From Nilaparvata lugens (taxonomy: Eukaryota; Arthropoda; Insecta; Hemiptera; Delphacidae): a stretch of DNA of 64,000 bases. Within the stretch, counting starts at the first letter, position 1. Every line of letters starts with the position of its first letter. The notes beneath the pieces are model-generated. The model was not told the origin of the DNA. It was given only the letters and a program-made list of their open reading frames with translations, and made no database searches. Both the position numbers and the translations under genes were made by a program. Of the stretch, positions 54,101 to 64,000 are shown piece by piece. Where the stretch lies: NCBI RefSeq assembly GCF_014356525.2, contig NC_052510.1:14246778-14310777 (forward strand). The letters run 5' to 3'.

Positions 54101-56371
54101 GCATCGTTTTCTATAGCTTGCCAGGAATCGATGCTTGAAGTTGAATTTGGAGACTTCGGTTCCTCCTTGATTTCATCTTTGAAAACTGAAACAAAAACAA
54201 GGAAGAATTAGAACTAGTAACACAAGTCATTGGAAAATGTAGAATCAATATTAAACCAAACTGAATTAGTTCTTGAACCATCTTAGAAGTATTCAAATTA
54301 TTATACCCTTGCATAATGACAAAGGAATCAAAATCTTCATCAATATTCTTACAGGTGCTTGAAGAATTTATCTTCTCAAATAACATTTAAACCCTGATTT
54401 AAGTGCTACATCAATATAATTCTAGTAGATACTAAAGCTTTATCAGTATCCTTACAGGTGCTTGAAGAACTCATCTCCTCAAATAACATTTCAATCCTGA
54501 TTCACGTTCTAGATTCATCAAATTCTATGTAGATACAAAAGCTTCATCAGTATCCTAACAAATTGAACTTATCTCGTTAAAAAACGTTTCAAGAGCTTTA
54601 CCGTATTAATAAAATTCTAGTAAGATGCAAAAGCTCTATCAGTATCCCTACAGGTGGTTACACAACTTATAGTACGTTTCAATCTAGTTCAAGTTCTAGA
54701 TTGATAAAATTGAAGTAGGGTAGAGTAGACTTACATTGAAGTTCCAGAGAATCGTTTCCCCAATCGTTCAACTTGTGTAGAAGGGATGAAGAGTCAGAAA
54801 TTTCACATTCTTCCTTGAAATTACTCTCCTCCAATAACATTGGAATCTAAAAAACGAGATACAAAGAAATTAAAATCGTCGAAGAAATGACGTCGTTGCT
54901 TATTAGAACATCCCTAATTTCAATACAATAATTGGCCTAGTATCCTGTATTAGCTACCCTATAGTCAGGTCCACGTTATAATGGCAGTGGTTAATTAGCA
55001 CTGGTATTGCTATCCTTGTCTATCATTCAACAAAGCGGATAGCACTATCTCTTTTCTCGCTTTGCTCTGTTGCCAGATCGTCTTTTAACAATGTAGAATT
55101 AATAATTAATTAACAAAATGTCATCTTAATTATGAAATTATTGAAAAATATAATTTCTTGCTTAATAAAATATAATTGATTATTTTAAACGAGAATGAAC
55201 AGTTAATATTACATCAATAAACCTGTATCAGCTACCTTCTATAGAAAGCATTGACAAGACAGAGGATCGGCAACGTTCTTCTATCTTTCTCCACTGCCAT
55301 TATAACGTGGACCTCACTTTAGTAATACATTTTGCACAATTTGTATAATTTGCCTAGTATTTCAAAAATTATTCTGTCTTTTGAAATAAATCAACGTTAA
55401 AAAACAGTCCAAGAGCAGCAATTTTCAAAGAATATTCTTCTATCATTATAGTAACAAAGATACGACAATTTCATAGCAAGACAAAAAATATATTTTGAAC
55501 ACATTTAAAAAAGTTATTTGATCATCATAAAGAATGGAATCACTTTCGATTCATAGATTATATTTTTCGAAATACGTTGATGCTCTTGCAGTAAAACGTT
55601 CTCTTTTTCAAAATATTAATTCCATAGCGTGGAACATACATATATTTAGAATTGTCTTTATTATCATGAGATAATTGTGTTAACTCAAAACTCTTAAAAA
55701 TACTATTTCTGTTTCTCATCATAATTCTAATTAAAAAAATTCTAGGTCACACGTTGAAAATTGATAAGGAATGAGCTGCATAGAGCTTACAATAATACAA
55801 TGTAGCTGATTGCTGTGTAATTGAATAAGCAGCTGTTCAAACAAGTCTTTCTGGGCCAAAAGGCTGATGAAGTGAGAATGTCTTCATTTGAAGAATGAAA
55901 AATTAATGTGATGCATGTACTCGATCAATTTTCGATCAGCTACTAGAACACCATTGAATTAATTAAGTCTCTTGTGTTGTTCCCAGTTTTCACACAACAG
56001 TGCAATAAACTCAAATTGTAACGAATTTCTATTCATTATGGCACGCCACAAAGTAGAAGGAATTCTACTGTTTCTTCTCTGTGGGCACGCTCAAAATTTG
56101 TTGCTCTCTATCATTCAAGATTTCCTATTCATTGATCATGATAGGCAACTTGTCATCAGATTATTGAATGTAATTCTCTGCAGCACACAAGGTTTACTAA
56201 ATTTTAGTAGTTTAGAAAATAAAAAATGTTGAAATTATTTTTCGCTATTTGATACAACTTTATCAATAATTTTAGTTGTAATCGAAGTCGAAACAAAAAT
56301 AATAGACCCACCTGAAGATCATTTGAAAGTTCATGGAGGAAGTCTTCTGAAGTGGGAATGTCACAATCCAT
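39138..56371 (-). CDS. Atf6: ATF6, membrane-bound bZIP ER-stress transcription factor
   Basis: ATF6 sits in the ER membrane. On stress it moves to the Golgi, is cut by S1P and S2P, and its N-terminal half activates ER chaperone genes such as BiP. Thirteen exons join in phase: 56312..56371, 54735..54846, 54097..54185, 52716..52917, 51617..51745, 49998..50215, 49465..49605, 48797..48942, 47782..47982, 44644..44853, 43537..43739, 41871..42017 and 39138..39274, giving 664 aa (human 670). The basic region is [14 protein letters not shown] (282-295), with zipper leucines 301, 308, 315, 322 and 329. The membrane span is about 348-365. A candidate S1P site RTLL is at 394-397. Luminal cysteines C422 and C584 match the two conserved ones. 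[12 protein letters not shown] and [11 protein letters not shown] are hallmark luminal motifs. The ATG exon has only two leader bases, so a 5'UTR exon lies to the right. Exons 10 and 11 also have extra copies. Confidence 0.93.
40079..40617 (+). mobile_element. Degenerate Tc1/mariner-type transposon remnant
   Basis: CAGAGCGTTTCAAAATGTAC and its inverse (GCATTTTGAAACGCTGTAC) mark the ends. On the plus strand, [29 protein letters not shown] and, after a frameshift, [13 protein letters not shown] followed by a stop match the C-terminus of a transposase family very common in arthropod genomes. Stops and frameshifts show it is dead. It lies in ATF6 intron 12, antisense to ATF6. Confidence 0.6.
40785..40915 (-). 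pseudogene. Decayed copy of the ATF6 exon 12 donor region
   Basis: CTCACCACTCTCATACACAT (40898-40917) resembles CTCACCACTGTCAGACACAT at the 3' end of exon 12 (41866-41885). The flanking CTATAGTCATTCTGTATTTG also matches the start of intron 12 (41821-41841). Exon 12's end and donor were thus duplicated about 970 bp away and have since diverged. Confidence 0.5.
40919..41801. repeat. Element with GGGCC-ATGAAT inverted ends in ATF6 intron 12
   Basis: The ends GGGCCATATGAATTAAG and the inverse of TTATTCATAGGGCCC border about 880 bp. The outer quarters are dense in AGCATTTGCT, AGCAAATGCT and GAGCATAAGC words in both orientations. The middle is unlike them and has no coding frame. Confidence 0.5.
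42600..43090 (+). mobile_element. 5'-truncated LINE, RT carboxyl end with ATT tail
   Basis: An open frame to a stop at 42949-42951 includes [19 protein letters not shown], then [12 protein letters not shown] and [14 protein letters not shown], the carboxyl-terminal region of an endonuclease-reverse transcriptase of non-LTR elements. After the stop comes a short UTR with AATAAAGC and a (TTA)n tail to about 43090. It is in ATF6 intron 11, antisense to the gene, and abuts the tandem duplication. The clade (RTE-like or other) is uncertain. Confidence 0.75.
43860..44091. repeat. Foldback MITE in ATF6 intron 10 (unit 1; unit 2 copy at 45654-45884)
   Basis: The arms pair AACTACTATTGTATTTTGAT with its inverse near 44070, and CACATTCTTTTGGTGTGGCG with an inverse near 44025. 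It was present before the tandem duplication because both units carry it. Confidence 0.65.
44403..44567. repeat. Small MITE in ATF6 intron 10 (unit 1; unit 2 copy at 46199-46362)
   Basis: The ends GTTAAGGTCTCTTTACA and the inverse TGTGAAGAGACCCTTA enclose paired ACGTCTTCGGAAGACGTGG and GCTACGTATCTGTCCCGTTC type blocks. It is shared by both duplication units. Confidence 0.6.
45332..45533 (-). pseudogene. ATF6 exon 11, extra copy with 1-bp deletion
   Basis: It is nearly identical to 43537..43739 (203 bp) but is 202 bp long. A run of six C bases at the GGGGH codons (plus strand 43688-43693) has only five here (45483-45487). The frame is lost after the first third of the exon, before the [12 protein letters not shown] motif. 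Splice sites are intact, so inclusion would truncate the luminal domain. A sequencing or assembly error in a homopolymer is possible. Confidence 0.8.
46438..46647 (-). CDS. Atf6: ATF6 exon 10, extra copy (intact)
   Basis: This 210-bp exon encodes the same residues as 44644..44853, from [16 protein letters not shown] to SPKKKVRK, with the same acceptor and donor. Only silent changes were noticed. It lies nearer the upstream exon 9 (47782..47982), so it could be the copy spliced first. Either copy continues the frame into 43537..43739. Confidence 0.85.
47146..47249. repeat. Short foldback in ATF6 intron 9
   Basis: AGAATCACTGGTACCTATCC and its inverse near 47220-47240 (ATGGATACTAGTGATTCT) pair across a centre with ACCGGTTTCGGCC. 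Confidence 0.55.
48270..48514. repeat. MITE family B, copy 2 (ATF6 intron 8)
   Basis: The ends AGGGTGTGATCATAACAATG and the inverse of CAATGTGATCACCCCTC border the element. Inner blocks GTATATGTGCAAGT and CCAGATTTTGCTTCTCATCT are shared with the BiP intron 9 copy at 23429-23627, in opposite orientation. Confidence 0.6.
50368..50620. repeat. MITE family D, intact foldback (ATF6 intron 5)
   Basis: AAGACTAAGAAATTGTCAAA and its inverse near 50550 border arms of about 90 bp that include ACCGAAACCGGTCTTTCTAA. A tail after the right arm (ATTACCACAATATCAACTTC, CACAAAAAGTGAA) is shared with copies at 2814-2930 and 56593-57255. Confidence 0.7.
51923..52253. repeat. MITE family A, copy 2 (ATF6 intron 4)
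   Basis: It is collinear with 14450-14769 in BiP intron 4. The ends are AAGGTGCATTTTCGTTTGTG and the inverse CACAAACGAAAACGCAGCTT. Copies differ by scattered substitutions and a few small indels. Confidence 0.75.
53393..53512. repeat. Foldback in ATF6 intron 3
   Basis: TTAATAATTATATTATTATT and its inverse near 53485-53512 surround ACGAAAATCCGAATTAAATG and CACCCCGAAGACTTC. It looks like a small MITE. Confidence 0.5.
54958..55323. repeat. MITE family C, copy 2 (ATF6 intron 1)
   Basis: The ends CTATAGTCAGGTCCACGTTA and its inverse (TAACGTGGACCTCACTTTAG) are better preserved than in the copy at 24988-25328. The interiors match over most of their length. Confidence 0.75.
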
Positions 56372-56592
56372 ATCTGTAAAAAATCAGAGGAACTGATTAT
56401 TTCCTTTTCATTCATAACATTGCAAAAGATTCGTCAATAAATACAAAAATTACCAATTTGTGTTTACATTATGGAAAAGTACCACATCACACACAACACA
56501 ACTGTAATTACTAATACATGTTTTCTATTGCTATAAGCATGTATGAGATAGCTATGGGAAATCTGGAATAGCTATGAGAAAGAATATATTTA

Positions 56593-57255
56593 TATTGAAT
56601 GAAAAAGACTAAGGAATTGTCAAAAACCACAGATGAATTTATACTAGTAGGCGAGTACTGCTATTGGTCAAGGGCATGAACGCCTGCCATTGGCCCAGCT
56701 AGCCAAACTCCTCCCACTCAACGTTGTGACAAAATGGCGGCTTAAGCAACAGAATCGCCATGATAACAAAATTTACTTTCAGTACAAAATAAGAACCAAG
56801 AAAACAAGTGTGAAAGATAATAGAACAAATATGTAAATGGAAAAACTATTGACTAATGTATGCTTACAATTTTATGATAAAACTAAATTCGTAGTGTTGT
56901 ATTGGTTGAAATCAATCTGGTCATTTAAACTATACTGGGAATTTTCCTTAATTTCTAGATTCTGTTGCTTAAGCTGCCATTTTGTCACACCGTTGAGTGG
57001 GAGGAGACTGTATAGCTGGGCCAAAATGGACCAAATGGCAGGCGTTCATGCCCTTGACCAATAGCAGTACTCGCCTACTAGTATATTCTGCTGCTCTTGT
57101 ATTTAGTTTTAGTTTATCAGAGATTGACAATGGTGTAATAACCGAAACCGGTCTTTCTAAGTATCAATAAATCTGTGGTTTTTGACAATTTCTTAGTCTT
57201 TTTCATTCAATATGAATAATTACCACAATATCAACTTCTCAACTACACAAAAAGA
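56593..57255. mobile_element. Nested MITEs: family D copy split by another foldback
   Basis: The outer family D element has the left arm GAAAAAGACTAAGGAATTGT and a right arm near 57160-57210. It is split by a second element, 56641-57081, whose own arms are TACTAGTAGGCGAGTACTGC and its inverse, with ATTGGTCAAGGGCATGAACG, CTCCCACTCAACG and ACAAAATGGCGGCTTAAGCA paired inside. The inner arms are about 120 bp long and well conserved. Confidence 0.7.
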
Positions 57256-58639
57256 GAGAAAAAAGAATATATTGATATGTACTGTATCTACAAGCTAAGC
57301 ATGATTTTAAAAAAATGTGTTGATGTTGATATACAAAAAATAGACAAAAACTGAAACAGTATCTTTAGCAGAAAAAGATGGCAATATAGCACAGGAATTT
57401 AATTTTTGAAACAATAACCAGTTTAGATCTTTATTGAACGATTATTTTAGTATAATAGTTTCACGAAGAATCTAGACATGCAATATATGTTTGTATTATT
57501 GTGAACTATATATTTGAAGAAGGCTGGAAAAAATACAAATTCCACTACAAATACTGTGAATGTTCTTCACATTAAATTCCTGCATCCTACTCAAACACAA
57601 ACCTTTTCACAATATTGAGGTAGGTAACCTATTCACAATACTGACAAATTGAGGTGGGTCAATAATTTTTTTCACCCCTCTAATAGGGATATTAATAGAT
57701 AAAAACTGTTTTATAATAATTGAGGCACAAATTACATACACCGTGTGTCAATTTAGTTTCGGTTCAATCTGAAGGAGAAATGATTCATTTTACAGTTGGA
57801 TTAGAAAGGAATTCAATGATCTACAAATATAAAAATTCTCAATCACTGACATAGGAAATCAATTATCTATACCTACTCATCCATTCATTTTAGAACGTAG
57901 CTTTCAGTGGAATTATCACATCCAAAAATCATTATTTAGCATTCTTTCCAATTTTTCAGTTTACCTGACAAGTAGCTAGCGACAGTGGAAAAATTAGCAA
58001 CAATAATAAATAATTAGACCGGAAGAGCAAAAGTAATATTAGAATGGTTAAACGAAGAGTCGAGGCACGGATGGTGAGATGGAAGAGGGAAGTTCAACGA
58101 ACTTCTTAGCAGAACAAAAAGACTGGCTGGATGTTATTGTTGCTGTGAATCATGCCGGTGAATACTGAAGAGTGTGGAAAGTACCCAGAGTTCAGGTACA
58201 GTACAGTGAGTATGTTCAGTACAGTACAGTTCACTATGAACTATCAGAATTCCCTATGAATAGAATTAACGCTTCCCATCCAACTAGTTTCAATCAAACT
58301 GTTTAGTGACAGATTGAAATGTCAAAGACTTCAACAGATGTCATAGATTTCAACAGATTGAAATCTCAAAATAGGTGTGGAGGTAATCATAAGGTAGCTT
58401 ATGAAATGAGTTGACATTGAGAGGTTTCTCACTGTGTATCTTTTAGTTGTAAAATTATACCGGTGAAAATTATACTTTTATGAAGCATTATACTAGTAGC
58501 AGGAGGGTCAAAGAAAGAGAACGGAATTGATTAAACAGTGAAAAGTTAAGAAGGAGAATGAAGAAGTGGATGTCGATGTTGAAGAGGCAAAAATCATTAT
58601 TTTGTAGGGGTAAATAAGGAAGAGGAGAAGGGGTATGAG

Positions 58640-58722
58640 GATAAGGAGTAGGTAGAGGAGGAGGAGGAGGAGGAGGAGGATAAAGAGGAGGAGGAGGAGG
58701 CGGAGAAGGAGGATGGCGGAGA
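58640..58722. repeat. (GGA)n purine-rich tract
   Basis: An imperfect GAG/GGA repeat with all purines on the plus strand. Apparent poly-proline and poly-leucine frames on the minus strand are artefacts of the repeat. Confidence 0.8.
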
Positions 58723-60768
58723 AGAAACACATAATAGATAACAAGGAGCTTCAGAGGATTGACCATTGGAAGTGAAAAATCTGTTATTTCATGAAAATGG
58801 TTTTCAAGTTCCAAATGAAAAAAATTGTGTAAATTAAACTAATAAACTTTATATTACAAGTGAAATCTTTTGGCACCTCAAGTTCAAATATATATGAATG
58901 TTACATTCCAGTTCATCAAGTTTCAACATGGGTTTTATTAGATCCACTAGTATTCACAAAAAAGTTATTTATTTTAGTATATTAGTTTATCAAATACAGA
59001 AAACTTTTTCCTATGAAAGCTCTCAAAATATGACTCATTAAATGACATTTAACAAAATTCATCCAACCAATAGATTTCGTTCAAATCGTCCATGTTCATG
59101 TCTAATGATACTTCTGTATATAGTCAAAGTTACAAAATTGGTTTCATAACATGAAATATACTACAGTATCAGTAAGAGCATTAGCACAGTAGATGTACAA
59201 AATAGTGCACTGCACAAAACAATTGCATTGTACATGCGCAGTATTCAGTATTCTATTATTAAATTTCGGATACAACGCTCTATCTTTCAACCTATCAGGC
59301 CTACAGATAATCATTGTTGGTTTGCCAGAAATGACAAATTTCGATTGAACCCCCTAATTACTCTGCTCTAATAAGATTCAAGTGATAGTGAACATGCAAT
59401 ATTGGCTAATCACACACAACATTATATGAGAATATGATTGAAACACACGAGTTGAAAAATTACATTATAGCTGGGAAATTAATTTCATTGATTCAACATG
59501 GACATGCCAGCTTTCAAGGACCATATAGAGCTTTTTGCCATCAGTTATCATGGTGAAAGGTTGGCTTGGGTGTTCAAATATAAAATAACATCTACTAAAA
59601 CACTAAGTTTCATCTTTGAATGAGAACACTTAATTAAATCTCAAATGAGTCTGTAAGATCCTTGATCCTTTAAAAATAACCTCTTCATTTTGCTAAACTT
59701 AATACCAAACATTAATAAACTTAATACTTACATACAAACTTAATACCAACATAAATTATGTCAAAATATGAGATTATAATTTTCAATACTCATCTATTTC
59801 AGTGTATTCTATATTCAACTCTATTCTACTAATCTACCAATCTTCCACTGAACTATACAGCACTGCTTATGAGTGAGATACTTCCCCATTAGATCAAAAC
59901 TACATTTGCTATAGTTTCTAATATGGACTGATTCCCACACATTCACAGGCTCTCTCACGAGTATGTGGGAATTAATCTTCCCCTGATCAATTATTGGTGT
60001 ACACAATACTACAATAATTATTTAGTGAAGCATCAATTTGATGATTGTACAGAATTTTCTATATATTTGTAATCCGTTTTCAATATAAAGGTTAACTAGG
60101 TACTGATAGTGATTATAATATATTTTCAGTTAGATCAGTACCAGTACCCTGTGATCAGATTTTTCAGTTCCACAGCAAAGCACGGGTGGTCTGCTAGTTT
60201 TCTATACTTTTGTCTTGCTAGACTTGTTAGGTTTCTAGGTTTCAGTAAATTTTTTATTATTAATTTTTCAACTCATAGTTTTACTATCTATACTACCTAA
60301 GTAAAATTTTTAAAGAATCTTCACCCTTGATACATAAAGAATATTATTAATTCATAGCAAAGTCAATGTACCACCAACGTTACAGAGAAAACAACACACT
60401 AAAATTGAAATTGGGATAAAAAATGACAAAATTTACAGGGGAAATGAAAAATGTGATAATAATAACTTCCCTAGCCCTACTGTGTATCATCCTGTAAGAA
60501 TATAACTAAAAGCAAATCAACAGCATTTGAAGAGCAGTCAATCAAACAATCACTTTAGAAAATATAGTGATATTTGGGGAATAAATTGTAAAATATTGTA
60601 ACAAAAATTCGAGTTGCCCACAATGTCAATACATATTATCACATAATAAAACAATTTTATAAGTTTTCTCTGATATTATTTATTAATCTTCCTTGTATTA
60701 TCATATATTTTCAGTATATTTATTATATCATTATGTGTAGCACATAACAGAAGACACTTTAAAGTTTG

Positions 60769-60972
60769 TAATATAAATTAAAACAGGAGACACGATATAA
60801 ATAGATTGAAAACACTTAAAAACCTACATTAGAAATGGGGGAAATTTTCTAACCGAGAGTCTTCTCGGTTGAGAAAGGAGACACAGTCTCCGAAAATTTC
60901 CCCCATTTCTAATGTAGGTTTTTAAGTGTTTTCAATCTATTTATATCGTGTCTCCTGTTTTAATTTATATTA
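60769..60972. repeat. 82-bp-arm perfect palindromic MITE
   Basis: The left arm from TAATATAAATTAAAACAGGA and the right arm ending TCCTGTTTTAATTTATATTA appear identical along their whole length, down to GGGGGAAATTTTC. The centre holds two smaller hairpins, CCGAGAGTCTTCTCGG and GGAGACACAGTCTCC. A direct repeat (GATATTATTTAT..AATCTTCCTTGTAT) lies on both sides. Confidence 0.85.
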
Positions 60973-61630
60973 TATTATTATCATATACTTCAGTATCTGA
61001 TATTATTTATCAATCTTCCTTGTATGATCATAACATTTTACTTTTTATCAATGGGAGCTTCGAAACGATTCAGAGAAGATACTAGACAGCTTTAGCTCTA
61101 TATCTGATGCAGCCTGATGCAGTATACTCTTCACTCTTCAGCCTACAGAGATGACCCCAACGTGAATGAACCACACACGTAAAGAAACCAGTTTATTAGA
61201 GGCAGCCATCAGCCGCACTCCACACTCCACAGCCAGTTTAGTACATGCCAGAGTCAGAGTCGAACCGAACGAAAACTTAGTAGTATTCATCATCATGTGG
61301 GCTACAACACTTCTCAAGTTCAAGTTCTCGGTCAATGGCATCTGCAGTATCTTTTGGCTAGGCCGGCGCACACGAAAGCGAAATTCCACTATCAGTTTCT
61401 TTCATTCATTATCATTTGCTGGACAGCCTGAATACATTTCCTTGTCCGTCCTAATCCCCTATCATGCAACATAACTAGCATGAGAAAGTAATTTATAAAT
61501 CCTTAAAATCAACTACAGTAATGAACTAAATTTAGGAAGAGAAGAAGTTTTGGGCTAGCGCATGTTTATTCTCATATTGTTTTGAAAAATTCGACTGAGT
61601 CATTGTCAATATTGTAGAACCGTTCCATAA

Positions 61631-61829
61631 TTGAATAAAAACACAAATATTATGTTGTCAAATTCTACACTGTTTTATTTAGTACACTGTTTTAGTAGAA
61701 TAAACAAATATGTTGTCAAATTCTACTAAAACAGTGTAGAATTTGACAACATATTTGTTTATTCTACTAAAACAGTGTACTAAATAAAACAGTGTAGAAT
61801 TTGACAACATATTTGTGTTTTTATTCAAA
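61631..61829. repeat. Palindromic MITE of TTGAATAAAAACAC family
   Basis: It begins TTGAATAAAAACACAAATAT and ends with its inverse. GTTGTCAAATTCTACACTGT and GTAGAATTTGACAACAT words occur several times in both orientations, so it is itself a palindrome of palindromes. Confidence 0.75.
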
Positions 61830-62606
61830 TATTGTTTTGACCTAATAAATGAATATGGAGGCTGTATGAGCATTTAGAGTATTCTATTTATTCATCCCTC
61901 ACGTTGTGTACAGAGATCCTAAAGTAGGTAGATTTGAAACAATATTACAGAATATCAACACAATAGAATATAGGCTATTGCAAAACAATTACAGTAATTG
62001 AAATCAAATATTCATTTTTCTTAGTATTTTGAGATTTTTTAGATCTCAGCTCGATATTTTTAGATGAATCTGCTATTATTCTTTTTTTATATTCTTTTAG
62101 TAATATCTTAGAGTAAAGATACTGTTAATTTATTTAAACAGTTTCATTTGTTTGTCCTATTTATTTGTCTCTGGTAATATATACTATCCTGATGATTTTT
62201 AATTTGAATGAGAGCATATAAACTACACTATAAAGCTGAAACAATAAATATGTTTGTGATATTCACGCAATTTTCAAAGTTTTTATTATTGGTTATTTTA
62301 TAAAAATGATTAATCATTTTATGTGGGAGATGTTGTAAAACGTTTTTAAAGGAAATCATTTATTCATTAATTATTAAAAGTTGATAAATTGGAAATGTGA
62401 TTAATTCAACTTCCTTATTTGTAATTACTTCTATCTTACATGACCATCTTGTGTTTTTTCTTAATATCCACAAAATGATGAGTTGTCATATTATAAGAAA
62501 AGCATCAGAGCTCAAGAGAACTCTATATGTAAATCAAATTATGTTGTATGTATGCTACATTTAAATTATGCATTTATTCATCATATATCATTGATAGGGC
62601 TGGTCG

Positions 62607-63285
62607 ATGTTCAGACGTTTCAATTACCTATTCCGATCTAAAATCGACATGAGTGGCAAAAGAAAATTATTTCAAATGAGCGTTCTGCCAGTGCTATTAT
62701 ACGGCTGTGAAACTTGGACATTGAATGAAAAATTAATAAAAAAGCTAAGAACTAGTATAAGATCGATGGAAAGAATAATGATCGGAGTGACAAGAAGAGA
62801 TAGGAAAAGAAATACTTGGGTTAGGAATGAAACAAAAATCGAAGACATTGGCAAGATAATAGTAGAAAGGAAATAGAATTGGGCTGGCCATGTGGTGCGA
62901 ACAAAGGACGACAGATGGACGAGAAGAATATTGGACTGGCATCCACGGAATAGGAAAAGAAGCAGAGGAAGACCTAGCTACAGATGGGATGAAGAATTCC
63001 GGCGAGTTTGTGGAGGAGTAACTTGGCAGAGAGTCGCACGGGAAAGAAAGGAATGGGAGAGGATGAAAAACGTGTACAAACAGGTCTGGCTCTACAGGGA
63101 TTGAAATGTTCAAGTTGAAATTAATTTTATATGAACTCTACTAATATGATAAGATACTCATTTTATCCTAAATAGGAAACCCCAGCAGATGCTGAATTGC
63201 GAAGAATGTGATTTTATTGTAATTGCAATTATATTATGTATATTAAGTTTCAGAAGCAATAAAGGGTTATTTATTTATTTATATC
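62607..63285 (+). mobile_element. 5'-truncated LINE, RT carboxyl end with one nonsense codon
   Basis: The frame includes FQMSVLPVLLYGCETWTLNE, the final RT block, then NWAGHVVRTKDDRW and RGRPSYRWDEEFR, and stops at 63102-63104. A single TAG at 62874-62876 replaces the residue before NWAGHV. The 3' end has AATAAAGGG and a (TTTA)n tail to about 63285. It is the same general family as 42600-43090 but clearly diverged. Confidence 0.75.
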
Positions 63286-64000
63286 ATTGATATAAATGCC
63301 TGGCAGTCAGATACTTTTATCAACATAAAACACACCATTAAATTGCAATCTTAACATAAAATAATGCGATCAATACAGTTTTGAGTGTGTAGAATGAAAA
63401 ATTAGATTATGATTAGCAAGGAAAACCCCAGCTATCTGTTGAGCTCAATATGTTTTTTTAGAAATGCATGATAGAACGGAAATATAGCTGATCACATTGA
63501 TGTGCGTATCATTCCACAGTCAACAGTTCATTGATCGTTAAGGGTCACAGTTTGAAATGAGTATCATGATTAAAAAACATTTATTATCAAGAATTTCCCA
63601 TACATCAGCTATTTGAATTTGATAATGCAGCTACAATAGTAAAGTGCAGTTGTACAAACAGTTTTTACAGGGGTTTTTACAATCATACTAATCAATAAAT
63701 AAAAATCCCCTATAATCTAGATCTATACAACAATTGAGTGCTAGATTATAACAGAATACTGAGAAAATATCAGTTAGTAAACTGTTCATTAAAGGGGAAG
63801 ATCAAGAAATCTTGCCAATATAAGGACATACATCAACTTGACAAATTTTGATAGCTAGCACTATCACAATGGGCGTCATGATTTTTTGTTTTATTAATTT
63901 CAATAATTTGCGTTGTATTAATAAAATATCAATTCTTTTTTTCAAGTAATTTCCACCAGGAAAAAACATTTAAAGCATTTTTACAATAAATTGAGCAGAA

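Larger units (their letters stand above)
56374..64000. other. ATF6 upstream region, no recognised coding exon
   Basis: The first coding ATF6 exon has an acceptor two bases before its ATG, so a non-coding first exon and the promoter must lie here or beyond the right edge. A segment at about 61140-61480 is richer in CpG than its surroundings and is a weak candidate for that promoter. The rest is AT-rich DNA with the repeats listed separately. Confidence 0.3.

Noticed and set aside
58488..58814. Poly-proline and poly-leucine frames on the minus strand
   Set aside because: They arise from the GGA repeat at 58640-58722 and have no non-repetitive conserved part.
61138..61474. Overlapping frames on both strands in the CpG-richer segment
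   Set aside because: Neither shows a domain, and codon content looks like non-coding sequence. I kept the segment only as a weak promoter candidate.

Overview
This is a eukaryotic nuclear window, almost certainly from a hemipteran insect. The genes are intron-rich with GT-AG splice sites. Exons are compact and GC-rich, and are set in very AT-rich introns packed with foldback MITEs and truncated non-LTR retrotransposons. Several repeats resemble ones I associate with delphacid planthoppers (Nilaparvata type); that species guess is from memory and unverified. There are no prokaryotic operons, CRISPR arrays, rRNA genes or tRNA genes that I can support.

Four protein genes were assembled exon by exon, and the reading phase agrees across every junction. 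(1) Uridine-cytidine kinase, minus strand, six exons in 1826..7146; its last exon lies beyond the left edge. (2) BiP/GRP78 (Hsc70-3), plus strand, ten coding exons in 8555..23969. It encodes 655 aa with a signal peptide and a C-terminal KDEL, and its promoter carries a trimeric heat-shock element, an ERSE-II and a perfect ERSE. (3) A SMYD3-like SET/MYND lysine methyltransferase, minus strand, nine exons in 25972..35557, 450 aa. (4) ATF6, minus strand, thirteen coding exons plus two duplicated exons in 39138..56371. It encodes 664 aa: an acidic N-terminus, bZIP, one membrane span and a luminal stress-sensing domain.

Functionally, BiP is the ER-lumen chaperone that restrains ATF6. Cleaved ATF6 activates BiP transcription through ERSE/ERSE-II sites with NF-Y. 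Both the sensor and its classic target are therefore in one 48-kb stretch, with SMYD3 between them. UCK and BiP are divergently transcribed from about 0.9 kb of shared upstream DNA. BiP and SMYD3 converge. SMYD3 and ATF6 lie head to tail.

The most unusual structure is a 1.8-kb tandem duplication inside ATF6. It doubles two luminal-domain exons, and one copy of the second exon has a 1-bp deletion, so only some exon combinations stay in frame. Other points of note are repeated ACGTG-ended palindromes in BiP intron 1, decayed copies of exon-intron junctions in BiP and ATF6, a long foldback just after the ATF6 stop codon, and several nested transposon insertions. The right 7.6 kb (56374..64000) holds repeats, a LINE remnant and probably the unseen ATF6 5' end.
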